Of a stretch of 41,831 nt of DNA, positions 30,701 to 39,501 are shown piece by piece. A model generated the notes under the pieces. The model ran no database searches. It was not told the DNA's origin and saw nothing but the letters and a program-made list of their open reading frames with translations. The position numbers and the translations under genes were made by a program. The first letter of the stretch is position 1; each line of letters starts with the position of its first letter. Source of the stretch: Mastigamoeba balamuthi (lineage: Eukaryota > Evosea > Mastigamoebida > Mastigamoebidae); NCBI GenBank assembly GCA_902651635.1, contig CACRSC010000095.1, forward strand, positions 51,991 to 93,821, written 5' to 3'.

Positions 30701-32923
30701 AACTCCCTGCTCGGAGACATCTTCCTCAAGAACGTGCGTAGACGTGCCCCCCTCCAGCGTTGCCCCCAGCCCCCCTGCACAGATTTGCCTTTTTACAGAT
30801 TTTCTTTTTCCCTGATTACGTTGCGCGGGAATCTTCTGATTCCTCATTTCTTTATGATTTGCAACTGTATTGCTGACGACTGACCCCCTTTGCCTTCACA
30901 GACCGCGTGGATCAAGCTGTACAAGTACTATGTCAACAACGTACGCGCAGCCCACCCCCCATCCCTGCCCCTGCCCCCCGTCGTCGGGCACGTCGCTGAC
31001 AGCTCTCCGTGCCCCCGCGCAGTACGGCAACTCGCTGCACTGCCTCAAGCAGTGCAAGGACAAGTACCCCGCCTTCAGGAACTTTGTGGCGGTCCGCCCG
31101 CTGCGCCGCTCTCCCCCCGCCGCCCACCCGCAGCCCTCTCACGCGACGCCCCGCGGCTGCGCAGAAGCTGGACTACTCGGAGCAGCTGTCGGGGCTGAGC
31201 TTCGAGAGCTACCTCGTCGTGCCTGTGCAGCGTATTCCGCGCTGTGCGCTGCCGAGTGTCTCCCCCACCTTCCCCACTCCCTGAGCCTGAGCCCCTTGTG
31301 CGCGCCGCAGACGTGCTGCTGCTGACGGACATGCTGCGAGGGACGCCGGAGATGCACCCCGACTTCACGCCGCTGACGGGGGCGCTGCAGTTCATCCGCG
31401 AGCTGGCGGACAACATCAACGAGCGCAAGGCCGAGTCGGACGTGCAGGAGAAGCTGCTGGAGATACAGGAGAAGCTGGCGGGGTTCGACGGCGACCTGAC
31501 GACGATGAAGAAGCGCTCGTTCATCAAGGACGGCGTGCTGACGGCCAACAAGGACAAGACGCGGCTCTGGCTGCTCAGCGACATCGCGCTGCTCACCAAG
31601 CCCGAGGCCAAGAAGGGCAAGTACGCGTTCAAGCAGCTCATCGACCTCAAGACGACGGCGCTGCAGAAGGAGGACGCCAACACGTGGAAGCTGCTGAGCT
31701 CCGAGGGCGTCATCCGCCTGCAGGCCTCGTCGGCCGAGGAGCTCGACATCATCCGCGAGCTCGAGGCCACGCTCGACGCCGCGCGCGACAGCCTGCTCAA
31801 GAGCGCCTTTGCCGACGAGGCCGTGACCTCGAGCGAGGGCTCGAAGCAGTTCCAGCAGATCCAGGACGCAGAGAACGAGAAGCGCCGCGACGGCATCATG
31901 CACCAGCTCGTCACCACCGAGAAGGAGTACGTCGAGTTCCTCGAGTTCACCTGGAACGTGCGTCGTTGCCCCTTCCCCTCCCCCCCCCCCCCCCCCTCCC
32001 TTTCTTCCCTCTGCCTGTCTCGCCCTGCCTGCTGCCTTGCCTAGCAGCGCCTGCGTCTGCCGCTGCGCCGCTGCCGTAGGTACCCCCGTTGCACGAGACT
32101 CGCGCTTGTCCTCCACCGCCTTGGAGGCAACGCGCTGCCTGCTCTCTGCGCGGAGCGGGGGTGAGGGGCAGAGAGGAGCAGAGGCACTTTCTTGGGTCCC
32201 CCCGTTGCGCGAGGCCGGAGGACCTGGGGGGCAGAGCGGAGCGACGGAGAAAGAGAGGGCGTTGGCGGGACGACTGACGCCTGCTGCTCAGACGTTCCTG
32301 AACCCGATCAAGAAGTCTGCGGACAGCATGAACCCGATGGTCAACGCGGCGCGGGCGCGGGACATCACGGCCAACTTTGACCAGCTGCTGTCTGCGCACA
32401 AGGAGTTCCTCAACGACCTGCAGACGCGCGAGAAGGAGTGGGAGGCCAGCACGACCAAGACGGTCACGGACGTCTTTGACGAGCAGGCGCCGTTCCTGCG
32501 GGCCTACGGCCACTACGTCTCGCACCACGCCGAGCAGCTGGCGGTGCTCGACCAGGCGCTGACGGCCAGCCAGCTGCTCTCGTTCTGGCTGCGCGACACG
32601 GAGAGCTCCAAGAAGGTCGACCTGCGAGCCCTGCTCGAGCGCCCCCTGCGCCGCGTCTCGGAGTACTACCTCATGCTGCAGGTACTCGGAGCAATTGACT
32701 GCCTGCTCTCTGGTGCTGACGCCCGCGAGCGCAGGAGATGCTGCAGGTGACGCACAAGAAGAGCCCGGACCTGGAGAGGCTGACCAAGACGGTGACGCAG
32801 ATGCGGATGCTCAAGGACGACCTGCTGAAGAAGAGCAGCGAGTCAAAGCACTCGGCGGTGATGGGGTCCGGAGGCCTGCTGCGCAAGGGAGCCCCCAACA
32901 CAAAGACTCTGAAGAAGAAGTAG
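27787..32923 (+). CDS. Rho regulator: RhoGAP-like - SH3 - acidic/polyproline - DH-PH - second DH
   Basis: ATG at 27787 (MSAAEQQQAP) with a CAG-encoded Gln run. The RhoGAP-like domain (VPLVVRDTIKWLM, then LFSGKADTATVQRL, LLTLFLGMMPHPVIPPKYY, IAQLASMFNHV) has Ser where the catalytic Arg of GLFR would be, as in OCRL-type inactive folds. The SH3 domain is split by an intron near 28995-29055 (EGTALYDFAG ... DGWLQA ... GYVPENYVDV). Then come an Arg/Glu-rich stretch and alternating Asp and Pro runs (29840-30170). DH1 spans 30390-31430 with the signature PVQRIPR joined to YVLLLTDML across an intron. The PH domain runs from about 31490 to 31790 (WLLSDIALL). The second DH spans 31880-32900 (VTTEKEYVEFLEFTWN, LERPLRRVSEYYLMLQ). 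The Lys-rich end is KTLKKK. It likely activates Rho/Rac, with SH3 and polyproline parts linking to actin. At least twelve introns. Confidence 0.88.
28130..28186. repeat. 16-bp direct repeat inside an intron of the SH3-DH gene
   Basis: ggagatgcgagtatct occurs at 28130-28145 and again at 28171-28186, followed in both cases by a tggcgg-aat word. Related GATATT/GTATCT words recur in other introns of this gene. Confidence 0.7.
29840..30085 (+). repeat. Alternating poly-Asp / polyproline coding tract
   Basis: In-frame codon runs give blocks of four to six Asp followed by blocks of six to fifteen Pro, repeated about four times. Polyproline of this kind binds profilin, SH3 and WW domains in formin FH1-like regions. 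The acidic spacers are unusual. Confidence 0.8.
31980..31998. repeat. Poly-C tract in an intron
   Basis: An uninterrupted run of about 18 C residues within the intron 31957-32291, preceded and followed by CT-rich DNA. Homopolymers of this length are prone to length errors. Confidence 0.85.
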
Positions 32924-33323
32924 GAACCACCACCAGCCATACACATCCCCTCCCCCATCCTCTCTCTCCCCCCTGCCATCACAACCCCATCTCTCTCTCC
33001 TCTCCCTCTCCCCCCTTCGATCGGTACGGACGACCCCTCCATGAAAGGCAGCAACAACGCTCCCCTCTCTTCAGGACACTCGTGCGTGCGCGCTGCGCTG
33101 GGTACGAGCCACGCTGGCTTCTGCCGAGGGCGGGGGTTTTGTGCGTTGAAGACCTGCACGCTTGCAATCTGCGGAGCGACCCGCTGCCTCTTCGGCTCCG
33201 TACCTATTTCGGCCATCACAGCATTGCCCCGCGCCGCCGCTCCACTGCTATTTCAGTGACGGGCTTTTCGGTTATCGGTAAGTGTCGCTGCACGCACGGC
33301 ACGATCACAACACATTCCGGAAA
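32924..33323. other. Intergenic, pyrimidine-rich, no gene supported
   Basis: 400 nt between the DH gene stop and the start of receptor B. The first 100 nt is dominated by CT and CCC runs on the plus strand. No clear promoter box is seen. Confidence 0.5.
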
Positions 33324-36300
33324 TGGGCGGACGCTCGATCCTCGTCCTGCTGCCGCTGCTGCTGCTCGCGCTGGCGGGCAGGGCCGCGGCCTCGGTGCCG
33401 TGGCGGTGCACGGCGACGACGACGCGCGAGAACTACGACTACACGCAGGGCCTCGTGCTGGGTACGTACACGTCGAGCAGCCCCGACCACTGCCGGGCCG
33501 TCTGCTGCTCCGTCGTCGCCTGCAACACCTGGGTCCTCAAGCAGCACGCCAAGCCGCTGCCCCTGCCTCTCCCCCCCATGTGCTCACGTCCTTTCCCCGG
33601 CTGTAGGGACCAGTGCACCGTCAAGCTCAGCACAGTCGGGGGCACGGCGTCCCCGGGGGTCACGTCGGGGATGATAGCCAAGGACTACGGCACCAGGAAT
33701 AGAACGCGTGCGCCATCCCACGTGCACTGAAATGCGTGCCACGAATAACGCCCAGAGACGCGCGCGGCCGGGCGCAGTGGCCGGGTACGTGGGCTGCTGG
33801 GGCGATAACAACGACAGGGACCTGCCGTACTACCCGAGCAACCTGATGTACACCAACGCCGAGTGCGTCGAGCTCTGCGCATCGCTGCCCAGCGCGTTCG
33901 CGGGGACCGAGTGGCGCGGCGAGTGCCGCTGCGGCGACGTCTACGGGCGGTACCCGGCGCTCTTCCCCTGCAGCAGCCCCTGCGACAAGAACACGAGCGA
34001 GATGTGCGGCGGCTGGTGGGTCAACTCGGTCTACTCGACGGGCTACGCGGCCGTCGACAAGGCCGCCTGCATGCCCGTCCCCGCCTTCCAGGCCACCGCG
34101 TTCACCGTCCCCGTTGAGACCAACGCTCCGACGCTGCACGCACGTCGTCCCCCCACAGCCCTCGCCCTTGCCAGCGCACCGACGGGCGCCCCCTCGGCTC
34201 CGCAGTGGGAGTGGGACGTGAGCGAGTGGAACCCCTTCTGCTGGGGCTACCAGTTCGTCTTCACGGTCATGCGAGGGGCGGCCACGGACTACACGCTCAA
34301 GGCCTGGAGCCGCTTCCACACGGGGCCCTTCCCCTTCCACATGCGCCAGTGGGGCAACTGGAGCATCGACCCCGGCGTGTACAACGTCACGATGACGTAC
34401 AACTCGATACGCGCCGGCGACGTCCCCAAGTCCGCGAAGACCGCCGTCTGCGTGCCGTCGTTCCCGGCGGCCGCGGCGCTGCTGGGGCCCCCGGACGGCG
34501 ACTTCGACGACGACGTCAACGGCACCGTGACGTTCCGCTGGGCGGCGCTCAACGCGAGCCAGTGGAACGCGACGGTGCTGTGCGGACACTCGTTCGCCCC
34601 CACGTACGACGTGTTCGTGGGCCTGTCGCCCGCGAACCTCTCGCTGGTCGCGCAGGTCGCGGGGACCAACTACACAACTCACCTGCCCAGCGCCCTCTAC
34701 TACTGGAACGTCCTGCCCAACAACGGCGTCCGCCTCGCGTTCGGCCTCTCGGACCCCACACACCGGCCGCGGGCGCTCACAGTGCACATCCCCGTCTGCG
34801 GCGACGGGCTGGTGGCCGGGGCGGAGGAGTGCGACGGGGGCGAGGGCTGCGCCAACTGCACGTGCGCGCGCGGGTTCTACGCGCGGGCGACGCCGGGCGC
34901 CTCGTGCGAGACGCGCTGCGGTGACGGCGTCGTGAGCGGCGCGGAGGAGTGCGAGACCGCGAGCGACACGTGCAGCCCCAACTGCACGTGCAGGCACGCG
35001 GGGCACGTGCGCGACCCGCAGGGGTCGCTGGGCTGCGTGGACCCCTGCGCGCACTGGGCGTCGTGCCGCCTCTGCCTCTACTCTGCCGGGTGCGGCTGGT
35101 GCCAGGGCTCCGCATCCTGCATGGCCAGCCCGGGCGGCGACGCGCCCGCCCTCTGCGCCGCGGGCTGGGCGGCCGCGTCGTGCCCCGCCGACGGCTCGCA
35201 GTCGCCCGCCGGGGCCATCGTGGGCGGCGTAGTGGGAGGCGTCGCGGGCGTGTCGCTGCTGGCGGGCCTGCTGCTGGCAGCTGTGTGGCACAGGACGCGC
35301 AGGCAGAGGCCCGAGGAGGCCGTGTACTTGGCCCGCACCGTCTCGTGCACAGAGTTCCTTGTCAACGCGATGGAGATCAAGATGATCCGCGCCATCGGGC
35401 GGGGCAGCTACGGTGTCGTCTACAGGCACGTCTGCACAGCCAGCGCCCTCGCTAGGGACCTCCCCCTTCATCTCGGGCCAGCATTGATGGCCCACCACTG
35501 CACAGGGCGCTGTGGAAGGGGTGCGAGGTGGCCGCAAAGGTGCTGCTCTCGGACGCCCTGTCGGCGGACAGCGTCGAGCAGTTCGACAAGGAGGTCAGTG
35601 TGATGCGGGCGCTGCGACATCCAAACGTGCTGCTGTTCATGTGCTACGCCAAGAGCGACAAGGAGCTCATCATCGTCACCGAGTTCATGCCCACGGGCTC
35701 CATGATGGACCTCTTCGCGCACAGGCCGCCGGGGATCACGCTGCGCAAGCGGGTGGGGATGCTGCTGGACGTGTGCAAGGGCATGTCGTACCTGCACTAC
35801 CACGAGCCCCAGATCATCCACTGCGACCTCAAGAGCGGAAACGTCCTCGTGCGTCCTACTCTCTCTCTCTCCTGTTCACACGCCGGCACTCGGCAATCAA
35901 CTGAGCTGCGGCGCGGCGCAGCTGGACAACAACCTGACGGCCAAGGTGTGCGACTTTGGGCTGACGGTGTTCCTCGACAAGGACACGAGCAAGTCGAGCT
36001 CCAAGTCGAAGGACAGCTCCATCGGCAGCCTCTTCTGGACGGCTCCCGAGGTCCTCACAGGGGCTCCGTGCTCCACCAAGTGAGCCCAGCCCCCTCTCCT
36101 CTCAGCTTCTCAGCACGCCCTCGGGACAAGGTCGGACGTGTACAGCTTCGGCATCATCGCGTGGGAGGCGGTGACGCAGGAGGTGCCCTACGTGGACATG
36201 AACCCGCACTACGTGGCGCAGATGGTCATGGGGTTCCAGCTGCGGCCCGAGGTGTCGGACAAGTTCCCCAAGCCCCTGCTGGCGCTGATGGAGAGCTGCT

Positions 36301-38916
36301 GGGACTATAACCCCCTGTGAGCAGCGCCCCCTCGCCCTGCCCTGTCCTGCCCAGCCCTGCCGCTCGCCGCTGCCTGCGCTGCTCACACCGCCCGCGGGCA
36401 GAGTGCGTCCCGAGTTCCCGCAGCTCGTTTCAGACTGGCCTGCGATGGCCGAGGAGATGGAGCCCTACTTTGTGCGTCCCAGCGGCTGTAGCAGCGGCAA
36501 CTCAGCTGCCGTGCGTGCGTTGCACCCGTGCAGAAGGCGGACGAGGCGCAGCTGGTCTACGTGGAGCCGCCGTCGGGCCTCGTAGCCTTTGTGTTCACAG
36601 GCACGTCTCCTCCCCCTGATCCCTCTGCCTGCAATCGTCGCCGACGCTTCTGCGCTGCCACGCTCGCAGACATACAGGGGTCGACGCACCTGTGGGAGTG
36701 GAACGCGTCGGTGATGAAGAAGGCGCTGCTGCGGCACAACGACATCGTGCGCGAGTGCTACCGCAAGCACAGCGGCTACGAGGTCAAGACAGAGGGCGAC
36801 GCCTTCATGCTCACCTTCCAGTCGCCCCTCGACGCCCTCCGCTTCTGCTGCGACGCCCAGAAGGCCCTCCTGGCCGAGCCCTGGGACCCGCGCCTCCTCT
36901 CCCAGGACTGCTGCGCCGAGGCCGTGTGCGGTGCGTTCCTTCCCTCCCCTCCAGTCGGCCCACTGGTAGCCACAGGGCGTTCCCTCTGACGTGGCCACGA
37001 CGATGGCGGAGAAACAGGGGAGACGGTGCTGTACAAAGGCCTGCGGGTGCGGATGGGGATACACATCGGCGTGCCCGAGGTGGTGACGTCGGCGACGAGC
37101 AAGAGCGTCGACTACCTGGGGCCCTGCGTCAACAAGGCCGCCCGGGTGTCGGGGCTCGCCGTCGGGGGCCAGATCACCGTGAGCCACGCCGCCACGATGG
37201 AGCTCGGGAAGGAGCCCGAGGCCGTGGCCGCGCTGGGCCGCTTCGAGGAGGTGGGCGCCGTGCCCCTCAAGGGCATCCAGGGCGAGGAGATCATCCACTC
37301 GGTGAGCTGCAGCCCCCCGACCCCCACTGGCGTCTCACACAGCGATGCACCACTCAGTTCGCCATCGCGGGGCTGCCGCGGGAGTTCGGGAGGCTCTCGA
37401 AGTCCGCTGTGCTCAACCCCGTCGACCCCTCGACCAACGTCGCGGGGGCGACCAACGAGGAGAACCGCTCGGACGTGCTGTGCCTGGGGATAGCCCCCAG
37501 CAAGCAGGCCACGTCTCCCGACGTCGACGTGCGCTGCCCGAGCGCTGCCCCCCCCCCCTCCGCTCATCCAGCGGCACCGCTGACACCGCCTCCCTTCGCG
37601 GGGGACTGCAGGATATACTGGAGCGGCTCACCAAGCAGGTCAAGCACAAGTGGTCTGTGGACCCCTCCGAGGTCAACATCTCCGACGTGCAGCTGGGCCG
37701 CGGCAACTTTGGGACTGTCTACAAAGGGTACTCGCACGCCCCTGTGGCGCTTGGGAGACAGGGGACTCGGCTGACACGCGGGGGGGGCGGGCAGGGAGTG
37801 GAGGGGGCAGACGGTGTGCGTGAAGAAGTTCTTCCAGCAGAAGGTGGACAAGGTGACGCTGGGCGAGGTCGAGCGGCAGCTCAAGGAGATCGCCATCCTG
37901 ACGGAGCTGCGCCACCCCTCCATCGTCCTCTTCATGGGCGCCTGCATCGAGCCCAACAACATGTTCATGTGCGCCGCTCCCTCTCCCCTCGTCGCTCTCC
38001 TCTCCTCGCGCTCGCCCCTGGAGCTCAGCGGGGGCGACAACGCACACTCACACACAACGGACGGCACGGGCAGCCTGTCCGAGTGGATGGACATGGGGAG
38101 CCTGCGGCAGGTGCTGTCTTCGCAGAAGATCGAGTTCACGCTGGGGACGCAGATCCTGACCAGCGTGTGCCAGGGCATGATGTGCGCCGCACTCCTCTCA
38201 CATGCTCTGCCCCCTGCGGTGCCTAACTTTGCAACTCAACCGGTGGTGCCCTGGGTGATGCGTGGTGACGGCAGATACCTGCACATGTCTGGGATCATTC
38301 ACCGCGACCTCAAGTCCTCCAACATCCTCGTACGCCTCTGTCTCTGCCACCGCTGCCGGGCACAGCGGGACACAGGACGCAGCGCCTGACTGACACTCTG
38401 CACACGGGTCCCCTGCAGTTGAACAAGAAGTGGGACGTGAAGCTGGCGGACTTCGGGCTGGCGGCGGTCAAGTCGACCAACAAGACCATGACGGTGTGCG
38501 GCACCGTGGCCTGGATGGCCCCCGAGGTCCTCGTGTGGAGCCAGTACTCGGAGAAGTCCGACGTCTTTGGGTGAGCCCACGCCCCTCACAGACAACAGTG
38601 CACACGCCATGAACCGAGTGAGCTCAACGGACTGCGGTGGCTGAGCAGGTACGGGATGGTCATGTACGAGGTGCTCACACGGGAACTGCCCTACGCCACG
38701 ACGCCGACGATGGCGCTGGTGCCCAAGATCGTGTCGGGGCAGAGGCCTCCGGTGCCCGCGGACCTGCAGGGCTTCTCGGCAGAGTACGTGGACCTCATGA
38801 AGAGGTGCTGGGCCGACAAGCAGGAGGACCGCCCGGCCTTCAGGGAGGCCCTGGAGCACCTCAGGGCCATCGCTGCCGACACCGCCGCCCGCGTGCCGTG
38901 CACCACGAGAACATGA
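33324..38916 (+). CDS. Receptor B: WSC ectodomain - TM - TKL kinase 1 - adenylyl cyclase - TKL kinase 2
   Basis: ATG at 33324 opens a signal peptide (MGGRSILVLLPLLLLALAG). Exons 33324-33543, 33607-33707, 33778-34139 and from 34206. The WSC module is at about 33790-34090 (GECRCGDVYGRYPAL). A beta-rich glycosylation-site region follows, then two CGDG...CE/CD repeats (34795-35010), a PSI-like knot and a membrane helix (about 35210-35290). Kinase 1 (35385-36460) has GRGSYG, VAAK, HCDLKSGN, CDFG and TAPE, with Cys in place of the HRD Arg. The cyclase (36575-37530) has both metal Asp residues (FTDIQGST, TEGDAFM), Lys in VKTEG and Asp in VDYLG, which favour ATP, and VNKAAR for transition-state contacts. 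It resembles trypanosomatid-type single-chain cyclases. Kinase 2 (37615-38916) has GRGNFGTVYKG, CVKK, HRDLKSSN, ADFG and MAPE. Several introns begin GC (33544, 34140, 35426, 36601). It is the complete member of the pair and would couple an extracellular cue to cAMP and Ser/Thr/Tyr phosphorylation. Confidence 0.9.
33324..38916. repeat. Arm of a large inverted duplication (partner 10968-16440)
   Basis: The two receptors are co-linear along their whole length, with matching intron positions, but lie on opposite strands with about 16.9 kb between them. The 3' parts (kinase 2) match closely even inside introns, while the ectodomains differ in sequence and repeat number. Confidence 0.85.
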
Positions 38917-39501
38917 CCCGCTCCGTGCCCTTTTGTGTTCTGTTATGGCGTTGCTTTTTGTTTATTCCTGTTTGACCCCTGTCGTCCTGTTCCTTTGGGC
39001 CCCCTGACCACCGTGGTCATCAGCAGCGGCCCCACGCGGGCTGGAGGTCCTGGGGCAGAGGACGCCAGCTCGTCCGGGCTGCGCCGGGCTGTGTGCCGGC
39101 CGCTGTAGGAGCCGCCTTGGGAAGGGGAATGAGTTGCCCTGAGAGCCGGTCCGTTTTGCTTCAGAGGACTGCATTTTCAGTGAACAGAGACGTGCGCTGT
39201 GGCGATGCGGTCTCCGAGCCACAGCCGCCGCCCCCTCGCTGCGACACGCAAGGGGTGCAGCACGCCGGGTCCGCACGTCACAAACCCCGTATTTCCACCG
39301 CCACCCCCGAGCAAGAGCACCCGCTGCCCTCCATTCGCGGCTGCTTCTCGGATTTCGGCAAGGCGGAGGCAAAACTAACTGCCCGCAGCCGGCAGCCGCA
39401 ACAGGCGCAGCAGCAGCAGTCACTGCACTTTTCCCCTTGTAACCGGCAGCACCCCAGTAAAAAGGTCAGCGGCAGAACAACACAGTCAACCGATTCCAGC
39501 G
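38917..39501. other. Intergenic, no gene supported
   Basis: About 580 nt between receptor B and the LRR gene, same strand. A TTGCTTTTTGTTTATTCCTG stretch at 38951-38970 may belong to the receptor mRNA 3' end. No domain is found in the open frames. Confidence 0.4.

Noticed and set aside
34206-34790. Fibronectin type III assignment for the receptor beta-rich region
   Set aside because: Length and NxT/S density fit an extracellular beta domain, but I see no diagnostic Trp/Tyr/Leu pattern, so it is left as an unnamed beta-rich region.
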